DNA from: an uncultured Bacteroidales bacterium
GTDB taxonomy: Bacteria; Bacteroidota; Bacteroidia; Bacteroidales; P3
Assembly (NCBI GenBank): GCA_944321885.1
Contig: CALUNB010000020.1
Coordinates: forward strand, 1 to 42,695
Length of the DNA stretch: 42,695 nt
Reading direction: 5' to 3'
The number at the start of each line of letters is the position of its first letter. Positions within the stretch are counted from its first letter, which is position 1. Positions 1 through 8,941 of the stretch are shown here, piece after piece. The notes under the pieces are model-generated. The model was given only the letters and a program-made list of their open reading frames with translations. It ran no database searches and was not told where the DNA came from. The position numbers and the translations under genes were made by a program.

Positions 1-72
1 GCGGGCAAGATGCCCGAATGCCTCATTTTCCCAATCAGAAACGGACTCGGCGTGTCTAATGACCGATTTGGG
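1..72 (-). repeat. Partial copy of 193-bp palindromic element A, cut by the window edge
   Basis: Bases 1-72 are the exact reverse complement of 33269-33340, the left part of the complete element at 33269-33461. The copy ends at its terminal inverted repeat CTAATGACCGATTTGGG (56-72). The remainder lies off the window. The repeat end contains an outward-facing ATG (59-61) that becomes the start codon of the next gene. Confidence 0.9.
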
Positions 73-496
73 TTTATTGGGCGTGGCTGTGCTGTTCAGC
101 TCATGCGCCGTGACTTACAAGACCAGGACCGCCCGGGTGGCGGCTGTTCCCACGGAGTTTTGGACCATACCGTCTTTGGCCGATTTGGAGGTCAAAGAAG
201 AAAAGGTGTCGGGAACGAGCGAGGGCGATGCGAACCGGAGGAAATTCTTTTTGGGAAAGAAAGCCCAGGAAGACAATGCCGTGGCCAAGGCCTTGCAGTC
301 GTGCGGGGCGGATGTGCTGATAGAACCCCAGTTCACCTACGAATACAAGAAGGCCCGCTTGCAGAAAGTGACGGTGACGGGCTATCCGGGTTTCTTCCGC
401 AATTTCCGGGCCGTTCCCTATGAGGATATCCGTCCTAATTGCGAACAAGAGGCGGCACCCCAAGTGGTGATTTACAGTGCCGGTGAACAAAAATAG
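59..496 (+). CDS. Small lipoprotein, paralogue of the next gene, N-terminus supplied by a repeat
   Basis: The function is not recognised. The 145-residue product has a hydrophobic stretch followed by a lipobox-like LFSSC, so Cys16 is a likely lipidation site. Its region ADVLIEPQ...GYPGFFRNFR matches ADVLVEPK...GYPARYVNFR in the next gene, so the two are paralogues; this copy lacks the C-terminal extension. The start ATG and the first residues MTDLG are encoded by the end of repeat element A, and the usual Lys/Arg n-region of a lipoprotein signal is missing. The frame is open upstream to the window edge, so the true start could be further left. It probably forms an operon with the next gene, 6 nt downstream. 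I infer that the element inserted into the signal-peptide region and donated a new start. Confidence 0.6.
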   Translation: MTDLGLLGVAVLFSSCAVTYKTRTARVAAVPTEFWTIPSLADLEVKEEKVSGTSEGDANRRKFFLGKKAQEDNAVAKALQSCGADVLIEPQFTYEYKKARLQKVTVTGYPGFFRNFRAVPYEDIRPNCEQEAAPQVVIYSAGEQK

Positions 497-502
497 GCTG
501 CC

Positions 503-1600
503 ATGAAAAGGATATTGCAGCTTATGTTTTTGGGGACAGGGATAGGAATCCTGTTTTCCTCCTGTTCCATGTTCAGCTATACGGCACATACGGCCAAGAC
601 GCTGGCTATCGAGAACGAGGTCCGCCAGATGCCGCTCGTGGTCGACTTGCACGTGGATTCGACCCGATGGGAACGGGACACGGCATGGGAGAACGTTTTG
701 TTCAAGAAACATGCCTCTGTCAAGAACCAGATGGATTATCTGGTCGCTTCCATTCTGGAAGAATCCGGAGCGGATGTCCTGGTGGAACCCAAGGTCTCCC
801 TTGATGCCAGGATGGGATGGATTCGTTCCCGGTACGACATGAAGGTGATGGGCTATCCGGCACGGTATGTCAACTTCCGTCCGGCTACGATGCAGGACAT
901 GCGGCTTTTGGGTATGGATACCTTGGATTGCCGCCGGGATTACCCGCAAGTGGTTATCAACGGTGCGCCGGGCAGTTGGTACGACGGGCGGTCTGCGAAC
1001 ACCAGGACAGGCTTCGGGGCGAAAGTACGCCAGGCTTTTTCCAAACCGGGATCATATGCGGGTGACCGGCAACCGGTGAACCGGCAGAAAAAGGAACGGA
1101 ATCCGGAGATTGTGCGCAAAAAATACGAGGGAAGGTTCGAAGTACGGGCGGCGTTCTCGTTTTTGGATTCCTATCATAGGGATTCTTATGGGGACCTCAT
1201 CTGGGCTGGTGAGATAGTCCCTGTCCTTGCTTTTACCACGCATGGCGCCTATGTGGGAACAAAGAGGAATATATTCCTTGGGGCAGGTGCGGGTTTTGGA
1301 GGAGACGTGTTTTCCCGAAATGGTGATTGTTGGTTGCCTATCTACTTCGATGCACGTTTCAATTTCTGCAGCAAGGAGTTCTCTCCGTTTGCGGAAATAA
1401 AATTAGGACCATGTTTGGCATGGGGTTTTTATTCGAACCATAGAGACCAGTATGGTGACTCGTTCGGTTTCTTTTACGAGGCGGATATCGGTGTATCATT
1501 GGGTAAGCATTTCGATTTGAGTATCACGCATATGGGTGCTGTTACCAAAGGAGTTATGTTGCCCTGCGACCTAGGACTCAAGCTCGGGGTCCGTTGGTAG
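503..1600 (+). CDS. Lipoprotein with a C-terminal outer-membrane barrel-like domain
   Basis: The product has 365 residues. It begins MKRILQL with a hydrophobic core and the lipobox LFSSC, so lipidation at Cys21 is expected. Residues 25-140 are related to the preceding small lipoprotein (shared ADVLxEP, GYP and NFR blocks). About residues 170-205 form a basic, low-complexity linker. Residues 210-365 alternate aromatic and polar residues and end in Arg-Trp, as in small Bacteroidota outer-membrane beta-barrels. It lies 6 nt after the preceding stop, which suggests co-transcription. It may be an envelope protein of unknown role; no enzymatic motif is visible. Confidence 0.75.
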   Translation: MKRILQLMFLGTGIGILFSSCSMFSYTAHTAKTLAIENEVRQMPLVVDLHVDSTRWERDTAWENVLFKKHASVKNQMDYLVASILEESGADVLVEPKVSLDARMGWIRSRYDMKVMGYPARYVNFRPATMQDMRLLGMDTLDCRRDYPQVVINGAPGSWYDGRSANTRTGFGAKVRQAFSKPGSYAGDRQPVNRQKKERNPEIVRKKYEGRFEVRAAFSFLDSYHRDSYGDLIWAGEIVPVLAFTTHGAYVGTKRNIFLGAGAGFGGDVFSRNGDCWLPIYFDARFNFCSKEFSPFAEIKLGPCLAWGFYSNHRDQYGDSFGFFYEADIGVSLGKHFDLSITHMGAVTKGVMLPCDLGLKLGVRW

Positions 1601-1724
1601 CGTAACCGATGTGCGGCTTGTTGTAGAAACAGGTCGCATGTTGTTGACGGCCAGTTCCATTTTTGGCTGATTTTTGTCGAGGATGGACTGGCTTTTTATG
1701 TTTTTAGTTTTAAAATCATGTAAT

Positions 1725-3670
1725 ATGGAAACAAAAAGAGATTTAAGCTTCTTGTCTGGCGTTTCGTGGGAGTTACTGGAAAAATTCAAGACATTGATTT
1801 TCCATCGGAAAAGATATCTTGTTTTTTTGATGTTCTTTTTACCGGTTTGTTTGCACGCTTTCGAGCATTTTCCTGATACGACAGCGGGTAGTTGGGAAGG
1901 CGTGGTTTGGCGTTTCGATGAAGCAGATGGGACTTTGTCTTTTTCCGGAACGGGAGTCATAGGCTCCGCATTTTTGGAAGGTTGGAGCCAAGAAGAGGGG
2001 CCTTGGGGATATTCGCCGTGGAGTCACCTCCTATCAAATGTGAAACGAATTGTAATAGGGGTGGGGATTACTGGCATAACGAGTGGTGCTTTTGCTGGTT
2101 TCTACAATTTGGAAGAAGTGGTGCTCCCTTCGACCATGCACAACATAGGTTATTATGCTTTTGCGCGGTGCGAATCATTGGACAGGATACAATTGCCAAC
2201 ATCATTATCGTATATAGAAGAGAGGGCTTTTGCACATGGTACGACTTTGGATTCGGTAAAGATTCCATCCAGAGTGCAAAGTATTGGAATCGCAGCTTTC
2301 TATGCTTGATTTTGGGGACTCATGTAGAAGAAATTCCATCGGGCTTATTTGAGTCAACCGATTTGGAAGAATTTATTGTTCCGGATTCTTCTTGTTTGCG
2401 TTCCATTGGAGATGGTGCTTTTGCAGAGACCTTATTGAAAGCTGTCAACCTGCCTGCAAGTGTAAGGGAGATTGGCCAGTGGGCTTTTTCCGATTGTACG
2501 AAGCTGGAGTCCGTGACATGGCATGACAGTATAGAAGAAATCGGATCGCGAGCTTTTGAAGGAGACAGTTCCTTGGCTTCGATAGGTCGGATTCCTTATG
2601 GTTTGAAATCTTTGGGTGGGTATGCTTTTGCAGAATGTGTGAAGTTGTGCGGTAACATCATGATTCCTGATGGGGTTTCCAGAATAGAATCTTCTGTATT
2701 TGATGGATGTTTGATGCTGAAAGATGTTTCTTTGCCTTCGTCTGTTACTCATGTTGCCGCGGCAGCTTTCCGTAATTGTGTTAATTTGGAGACTCTGAGT
2801 GTGTACACCTTGGAACCGCCAGAGGTGGGTAGAAGAGATGCTTTTGAGAATCTGAACTGTACTTTGCAGGTTCCATGCATGGGGGCGGCCATTTACAGGA
2901 TTGCGGACGGATGGGATTATTTCGGGGACAATATCGAGGAAATTTCCCCATACCGTTTAGTGGTGGAAAGTAATAATGATAAATACGGCAGTGTCCAAGT
3001 GACTACACCCGCCACTTGCGAGTCGGATATCGTGACGGTTTCGGCGGTCCCCGCACCTCTATGCCATTTCGTCTGTTGGCGCGACCGTTCCGGGAACAAG
3101 CTTTCGGAGGCTAATCCCTACGTGTTCGCGCTTACTTCCGATTTGAACTTGATTGCCGAATTCCGGTCCGATGCCGATACCGTGGTTTGGTATACGGTGG
3201 GCTACGACCCGATGCCGGAAGGTGGTCGTGTGCGTGTAGAGTGCGAAGGCGTGGAGGTGCAACCAGGCGGACATTTGGAGTCGGGCAGTGTGCTGAGCTT
3301 GCAGGCCAAGGCGGATGCTGGTTACCGGTTCGCGGCTTGGTGGGACGGGGAGAGTGCACCGAGCCGGGAGTACTATCTGGATGCGGATCTGGAAATATCG
3401 GCCACGTTCACGCCCTTGGTGTCGAACGAGGGGTTAGACAAGGGATTGTGCCGGATTTGGCCCAACCCTGCGGACGGACATTTCTATGTGGAACTTGGCA
3501 GGGATGCCTGCTTGGAAATCCTGTCTGCCCAGGGCGTAGTGGTTCGTCCGGCCATGGAGCTGGATGCGGGCTGTCACGAGGTAAACATGAGCGGGCAGGC
3601 GGCAGGCTTGTATTTCCTCCGGTTGACGGCATCGCAGGAGAGCCGGGTTTTCAAACTGCTCTTGCGATAG
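1725..3670 (+). pseudogene. BspA-like leucine-rich-repeat protein with T9SS sorting domain, frameshifted
   Basis: Two overlapping reading frames join into one protein: 1725-2309, ending in TGA, and the frame that continues from about 2300 to 3670. The start chosen is ATG 1725, followed by a signal-like hydrophobic stretch (LVFLMFFLPVCLHA). The body consists of LRR_5/BspA repeats of about 23 residues (IGxxAFxxCxxLxxVxLPxxV). After these come InlB-like stretches around GSVQVTTPA and the final RIWPNPADGHFYVEL...GLYFLRL domain, a type A T9SS C-terminal sorting signal. Such proteins are surface-exposed or secreted and often bind host or polymer ligands. Repeat spacing suggests six residues, about 19 nt, are missing near 2306. 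This could be a real mutation or an assembly error. Confidence 0.8.
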
Positions 3671-4176
3671 GGACATCTGCGGGGGAGCGCAGACCCGCCG
3701 GACTCTTGCGCAACAGGGGCTTGAGGAACGCGTTCAGGCGCAAGGGTCCGACCGGAAGTGCCGGGGAGACTTGGGATGCAAGGTGTCAAAGGTCCAGGGG
3801 CGGCATGGGGTATCGAGCAGGCGTATGGTCTTAGGAGCGGCTCCAGGGAATCAACCAAAGTTGCTTCCGCTCGGTCTCGGTGTAAAAGGCGTATGGTTTT
3901 AGGGATTTCTCTTGGGACCAGGGCTTCAGAAGCCATCCTGCCACCATCCTGGGCTTGCCGTTTGGTGTTGTTTTGCCGACGGCAAGTCCGGTCCGGCAGG
4001 TAAAGCCTGTTTCCCGGTTTGCAGGATTTCCGGCAAATTCCGTGTAAGGGACGGTTCGATTCCTGGAATTTGTCGGTTTTGTATTAAATTTGCACTTGTT
4101 TCCATGGCAGACAGGGTGAGGTCGGAGAAGAATTTCGCGGCAACGCAGGCTCTGGATGGTGGCCAAAGACTATAGT
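3671..4176. other. Intergenic stretch without a convincing gene
   Basis: No ORF here has family-like composition. A 15-bp imperfect direct repeat (GCGTATGGTYTTAGG) occurs at 3821-3835 and 3889-3903. The right end carries the promoter-like box of the following acyltransferase gene. Confidence 0.6.
4085..4092 (+). promoter_or_regulatory. -7 box (TAAATTTG) for the MBOAT gene
   Basis: TAAATTTG fits the Bacteroidota -7 consensus TAnnTTTG. It lies about 85 nt upstream of the ATG at 4177. No convincing -33 TTTG at the usual spacing was seen. Confidence 0.5.
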
Positions 4177-5634
4177 ATGCTCTTTAATTCTGTTGCGTTC
4201 GTTTTCTTGTTTTTCCCGGTGGTGTTCCTGCTTTATTCGGGCATCGACCGTTTGCGGTTCAAAAGGAAAAACGAAGTCCTGAATTTTTTGTTGGTAGCCT
4301 TTTCGTTGGTGTTTTATTGCTGGGGTGGAATCAAGCCGCTTTGGGGCTTGCTTGTGCTGATTGCTTGGAATTACGGGATGGGCCTTCTCTCGGCCTTGTT
4401 CTCCCCGAGGCAGGATGAACCGCGGGCATCCAAAGCCAAGAAGCTGGTTTTGATGACCGGCATTGTCGGGAACGTGGCGTTCTTCTTCTATTTCAAGCTG
4501 TTCGGCGCTTGCATTTCGTTGTTCAACGAACTTTTCCATACCGGTTTTTCCATCGATAAGATTGTCATCCCCATCGGTTTTTCGTTCATCCTTTTCCAAT
4601 GCATATCCTATTTGCTCGATATTTGGAGCGGGAAGGTGAAACCCAACAGGAACCTTCTTGATTTTGCCTTGTATGTGGTGTTTTTCCCGAAACTGATGCA
4701 GGGACCCATCGTGAAATACCAGGATATGCAACCCTATCTCAGGAACCGCCATACCGGTTTCCCGGATGTCGTGGCAGGGCTGGAACGTTTCATTGTCGGC
4801 TTGGCCAAGAAAGTCTTGCTGGCCGACACCTTGGGCGTGACGGTTTCTTCCATCTTTTCCCAGACATATGCAGGCATGGATCCGGCAACGGCTTGGCTGG
4901 GCAGCATCTTGTTCACGCTCCAGATTTATTTGGATTTTTCGGGTTATTCGGACATGGCCCTCGGTATTGCCCGTTGTTTTGGTTTCCGCTTCGCGGAGAA
5001 TTTCGATTTCCCCTATTCATCCACTTCGGTTTCGGAGTTTTGGCGGCGTTGGCATATCTCGCTCGGGGCTTGGTTCCGGGAATACTTGTATATCCCCTTG
5101 GGTGGAAGCCGGAAGGGGAACGTCTATTTCAACCTTTTTGTCGTTTTCCTGGTCACGGGCTTGTGGCATGGTTCCACCTTGCCCTATATCCTCTGGGGAA
5201 TTTGCCACGGTTTGTGTGTGATGATGGAGAAATTCTTGATGAAAAGAGGCTTGTATGGGAAAATACCGGTGTTCATCCGTTGGTTTTACGTAATGTTCGT
5301 GGTCAACCTCGGCTGGGTGGTTTTCCAAACTTCCACATGGGATATGTTCAAGGAATATGTGAAACGGATGCTGGGTGTCGGCTTCGATGCTTCCACGCTG
5401 AGCTTTTCGTTCCCCTATTTCCTTACACCCCGTGTGCTTGCCTTGGCAGGGCTTAGCATCCTGTTGATGGTCGTGCTGCGGGATGAACGCGTTCAGGGAC
5501 GTTTGAGGGCATGGAACGAACGTTCCGCCGTTTTCGTCCTGTGCAAGTATGTTGTTTTGCTTGCCTTGTTCGCGGTTTCGGTCTTCGGCATCGTGTCGAG
5601 TTCTTATGCTCCTTTTTTGTATTTCCAGTTTTAA
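4177..5634 (+). CDS. MBOAT-family polysaccharide O-acyltransferase (AlgI-like)
   Basis: This is an integral membrane protein of 485 residues with about ten hydrophobic segments. Members of the family move acyl groups, commonly acetyl, across the inner membrane for transfer to exported polysaccharides. Diagnostic features are the start MLFNSVAF, the EFWRRWHISL motif and the histidines in GLWHG (His331) and GICHG (His344), the first being the usual catalytic His. The ATG at 4177 was chosen over the upstream GTG at 4156 because MLFNS is the conserved family start. The SGNH-type partner gene follows 11 nt downstream, the classic AlgI-AlgJ/AlgX pairing. The actual glycan substrate is unknown; the neighbouring Wzx, Wzy-like and glycosyltransferase genes suggest a surface polysaccharide. 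Confidence 0.9.
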   Translation: MLFNSVAFVFLFFPVVFLLYSGIDRLRFKRKNEVLNFLLVAFSLVFYCWGGIKPLWGLLVLIAWNYGMGLLSALFSPRQDEPRASKAKKLVLMTGIVGNVAFFFYFKLFGACISLFNELFHTGFSIDKIVIPIGFSFILFQCISYLLDIWSGKVKPNRNLLDFALYVVFFPKLMQGPIVKYQDMQPYLRNRHTGFPDVVAGLERFIVGLAKKVLLADTLGVTVSSIFSQTYAGMDPATAWLGSILFTLQIYLDFSGYSDMALGIARCFGFRFAENFDFPYSSTSVSEFWRRWHISLGAWFREYLYIPLGGSRKGNVYFNLFVVFLVTGLWHGSTLPYILWGICHGLCVMMEKFLMKRGLYGKIPVFIRWFYVMFVVNLGWVVFQTSTWDMFKEYVKRMLGVGFDASTLSFSFPYFLTPRVLALAGLSILLMVVLRDERVQGRLRAWNERSAVFVLCKYVVLLALFAVSVFGIVSSSYAPFLYFQF

Positions 5635-5645
5635 GCGGTTTGACG

Positions 5646-6965
5646 ATGAAAAAGATACAAGTGGCCTTCGTGGTGGTTTTGGTGTTGATGATCTGCCTTG
5701 TTTTGGCAGGAACCAATACGAAACCGGATGCCGTTTCCTATATCGATAACCGGAAATTGGCGGAATGGAACGGGAATGTGGATGCTTGGTTCAAAGACCG
5801 CGTGGGCTTCCGGGATGAAATGATTAATGCTTATACGGTTCTGAACGACAGGCTTTTCAATGAAATGGTCCATCCTACTTACCAGTATGGCAAAGACGGG
5901 TATGTCTTCTTCAAGATGAGCGAAGAACGGTACGATACGGTGTTCCTGGATTTGTTTTGCCGGTATCTTCGTGAGGTCCAGGACTATTGCGCGGAAAGGG
6001 GATGCCGTTTCCTGTATTGCCTGAACCCTTCCAAGACCACGGTGTACCAGGAGTTTTTGCCCGATGGCTATGAATACAAGGAACGTTTCCATTCCTTGAT
6101 GGTGGAAAGGCTGGAACGCTACGGTGTGCATTACGTGGACAATGTGGTTTATTTGCAAGAAAGAGCGAAAGAAGGGCAGATTTTTAATCGTCAATACGAT
6201 GCGGGGCATTGGAACGACCTCGGGGCTTTTTACGGTACGAACCATATGTTGGCCGAGGTGGCCAAGACGGAGCAAGGTGTCCGCTTGTTCGGCAAGGATG
6301 ATTTTGAAATCGACTCCATCCTTGAGGAAAGCCTGCCTGTGTCCAAGTTTGAAATCAACGAAAGAGTGCCGGATTTCCGGTTAAAGGACACGGGTTTCAA
6401 AGAGATTACGAACGATTATCAAAGGGTTCGTTTGGCCCCGTCTACTTGGTTTTTTTCCGTGTGGCAGACCTCCCGTGACAGTCTTCCGGATGTCCTGTTT
6501 TTCCATGGCAGCTATTACAATTCCCGGTACAAGTTTTACCAGAACCGCTTCCATCAGGTGGCAGGGGTTCATAATTACCAGAATTTCTTGAATTTCGATT
6601 ATTGGTTCAATCTTTTCCATCCGGATTATGTGCTTTTGGAAACGGCGGAATACGCCACCAATTCAGGATTTTTCAATATGGATGTGTTGAGAAAGAAGAG
6701 GTTGAACCATCCTTATCGCTGCGTGCGGGATTCCGCCCATGAGGAATGTCCCTTGGATTCGTTGCCGGATTTCAGGCTTGAACCCCAGTCTTCCTTGGTG
6801 GAATTGAGTTTCACGGTTCCGGACAGCACGGCCTTCGGCTATTTGTTGTGCGCGGGGCGTGAATACGACCTGGCGATACGGGATAGGCGGGCATCCGTGG
6901 TGCTACCGGGGAAGGAGTTCGATTCGGTGGATTGTAAGGTGGTTTTGTTTCATGCTCTTCGTTGA
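5646..6965 (+). CDS. AlgJ/AlgX-like SGNH-type acetyltransferase partner
   Basis: The protein has 439 residues, with an N-terminal hydrophobic anchor (MKKIQVAFVVVLVLMICLVL) and a periplasmic body. Family-like features are FKDRVGFRDEM near residue 55, YGKDGYVFFK near 83, LNPSKTTVYQEFLP near 127 and the motif D185-A-G-H188-W-N, equivalent to the Asp/His pair of AlgX/AlgJ/DltD-like SGNH enzymes. It likely takes the acyl group delivered by the MBOAT protein immediately upstream (11-nt spacing, same operon) and places it on a polysaccharide outside the membrane. The nucleophilic Ser of the SGNH fold is probably in the FHGSYYNSRYKF region, but I cannot prove this by eye. Confidence 0.8.
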   Translation: MKKIQVAFVVVLVLMICLVLAGTNTKPDAVSYIDNRKLAEWNGNVDAWFKDRVGFRDEMINAYTVLNDRLFNEMVHPTYQYGKDGYVFFKMSEERYDTVFLDLFCRYLREVQDYCAERGCRFLYCLNPSKTTVYQEFLPDGYEYKERFHSLMVERLERYGVHYVDNVVYLQERAKEGQIFNRQYDAGHWNDLGAFYGTNHMLAEVAKTEQGVRLFGKDDFEIDSILEESLPVSKFEINERVPDFRLKDTGFKEITNDYQRVRLAPSTWFFSVWQTSRDSLPDVLFFHGSYYNSRYKFYQNRFHQVAGVHNYQNFLNFDYWFNLFHPDYVLLETAEYATNSGFFNMDVLRKKRLNHPYRCVRDSAHEECPLDSLPDFRLEPQSSLVELSFTVPDSTAFGYLLCAGREYDLAIRDRRASVVLPGKEFDSVDCKVVLFHALR

Positions 6966-7024
6966 AAGGAAAGATTAAGAATCTGTTCCTTCAATCCCCG
7001 TTCAACGGTTTAAACAACCCAATT

Positions 7025-8627
7025 TTAGGTTTCTGGTCGCTTCCCATGAATCGTCCTGCTCCGGTATTTTTGGTCGGGATGACGTTTGACTTGAGGGTAC
7101 TTGAGTTCCAAGAAATTTCCCATTTTGGGCAACACCTCATAGGATAAGTACCTTTTATTCCGTTGGATGAAACCTGCGATTTCTTCAGCAGTACGCCATT
7201 CAGAACAGAAATCCACGATTTTTTCCGCTAATTCTTCCCGGGACATCCGTTTGGGCATGGGGTTGGCGTTTTCTTCGCCAGCTTGCAAGGTTTCTTGTTT
7301 GGCTTGCAAGGTTCGTCTCTCGGATTCTTCCTTGAGCTGGTAAGTGGTTCCTCTCCCGTGTCCATCAGGGTTTCTAATGGCATGAGCAATTCTACTTTGT
7401 TGGGTTGTGACCTCCCACTTATGGATGGGCTTTTCCAACATATTGATTCCCATCCTTTTATGGTTTTGTCGCCTCCACTACCAGCTTTGTCTGCCGAACC
7501 AAGCATCATGAACATCGTTTGCAGATTTGTGTTGCGGCAGACACTTTCCCCACCATAATAAAATTGTGTTGGGGTAACCAGCATCGTTCCGGGATTGGAA
7601 AACAGGATATAGTGAGGATAACGATATATCAGTAAAGAAGATTCTTCGCTATAGTCGGCATGTACACAGAGGTTTGCCAATGCTTCGCGTAGAGATTCGT
7701 GTGCCATGGTCTCGTCTCTTCGTTGGCCGTTTTCCAGTCTGAAAGGAGTGGGAATAACCTCATTCAGTTTAGGTAGTACCCTTCGATAAAATTGAAACAA
7801 ATTCGCTTCCCATGTGCCATCAGGATAGACCCTGTCAATCCAGCGTTGGGATGTTGTGTCGGACGGTATTTCCTTGTAATCAGGAAAGAATTTGGGTACG
7901 CAACTTTCATCGCGAATTGAATCGTATTTCCCGAACATTAGCAATCCAGCCACGGTGAAACCTTCCTCGCCTGTTTCCCTGTCTTTTCGGTAACCGCCCA
8001 ATTTGCGCATTAATTCCTTGTCTGGCAAAGAAAGCCAAGCGTGGCTGGGCTTGGCTAAGGGAACAAACGCCGATACTTCTCCAAGGAAGGTTTGTCGATG
8101 TCTTCCCATGAATAGTTTTTTAGAATGCGTCCGTCGGCGGGGCGGGAGATGTCCGCGTCTGCAAACATTCTTCTCACTTCCATTTGAGAGCAAAGGTAAT
8201 CGCCTTCATAGTTCCGTCTGTAAGTGCCGTTGAAAGCATTCTGTGTGCAATGAATGGGACGTTGTTCTCGTTTTGCAGCCGGGATATGGAATACAAGCAC
8301 TTTACTGTCACCGACAAAGCCGATTTCCACATCTTTTTGTTGGAGCAGGCAAGTACTGATGGTATTTTTGTTTCGTACCCCGCTCCAAAATTCTTTTTGT
8401 AGTTTGTCTATATCTGCATCCGAGAGGTTGTTGGGTTCAAATTCATCGTGATGTTCCTTTATGCCTAGAATGATTATTCCACCTTGCGTGTTGGCAAAAG
8501 CCGAATATGTTTCCCAAAACGATCTGGGAAATCCTCCAAGGGCGGATTTGCACTCTACCGTTTCTCATTCTCTTTCATTCAATAGCTTGTCAAGTTGTGT
8601 GGCGAAAGCTTCCGTATCATACTTCAT
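7025..8627 (-). pseudogene. AlbA_2 (Schlafen-type) ATP-binding regulator, decayed
   Basis: On the minus strand the pieces read in order as one protein. The N-terminus MKYDTEAFATQLDKLL is followed by an in-frame TGA (near 8565) and ETVECKSALGGFPRSFWE. The middle (GKYDSIRDESCVPKFFPDY and HESLREALANLCVHADY) follows a one-base frameshift near 8058. The C-terminal winged-helix part (EELAEKIVDFCSEWRTAEE) is in a third frame after a break near 7330-7370. The family (AlbA_2 DNA-binding domain plus HATPase_c_4, often called RecG-like or 'putative DNA-binding protein') is common in Bacteroidota accessory DNA. With at least three lesions it is not functional as one polypeptide. It lies on the opposite strand between the acyltransferase pair and the Wzx gene. 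Confidence 0.85.
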
Positions 8628-8690
8628 GATGAAGAAGAATTTTGGTTCAAGGGTTTGTATGTCGTAATTTGTAACTTCAGTGTAAAATTA

Positions 8691-8698
8691 CAAATTTA
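8691..8698 (-). promoter_or_regulatory. -7 box (TAAATTTG) of the decayed AlbA_2 gene
   Basis: The reverse complement reads TAAATTTG and lies about 65 nt upstream of the minus-strand ATG at 8627. It matches the Bacteroidota -7 consensus. Confidence 0.45.
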
Positions 8699-8769
8699 CC
8701 CACTTTTGGTTAGTCTTGCATTTTTAAATTCTGATTTGATGCTGTGGGTGGAGATTCGCCATTCTTGCT

Positions 8770-8777
8770 TACCTTTG
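8770..8777 (+). promoter_or_regulatory. -7 box (TACCTTTG) upstream of Wzx
   Basis: TACCTTTG matches TAnnTTTG. The predicted leader to ATG 8942 is long, about 160 nt, so an additional promoter is possible. Confidence 0.4.
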
Positions 8778-8941
8778 TGATTTGAAGGAGCTGCTGGGGA
8801 TTTTGAATAGACAAAACAGCCTCTGGGTTTGGGGATGGAAGGCTTGGCAGGCCTTGTGCAAGGCTTTCATTCCGGACATGCCTTCCTTGTTTCCGAAAAC
8901 TGGGATTGTGGTGCGGCTTTTTTCATGCAAAGGAAACATAT

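Larger units (their letters stand above)
8628..8941. other. Divergent promoter region between the decayed regulator and Wzx
   Basis: No gene is seen. The region holds a minus-strand -7 box at 8691-8698 for the decayed regulator and a plus-strand one at 8770-8777 for the flippase operon. Confidence 0.6.

Noticed and set aside
101..949. 282-codon open frame on the minus strand
   Set aside because: It overlaps two real lipoprotein genes and has no domain-like features.
2290..2320. Programmed frameshift in the LRR gene
   Set aside because: No slippery heptamer or downstream structure is evident, and the repeat rhythm points to lost bases instead.
3187..3834. 215-codon ORF overlapping the end of the LRR gene
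   Set aside because: It is an out-of-frame Gly/Arg/Cys-rich shadow; the sorting domain is in the other frame.
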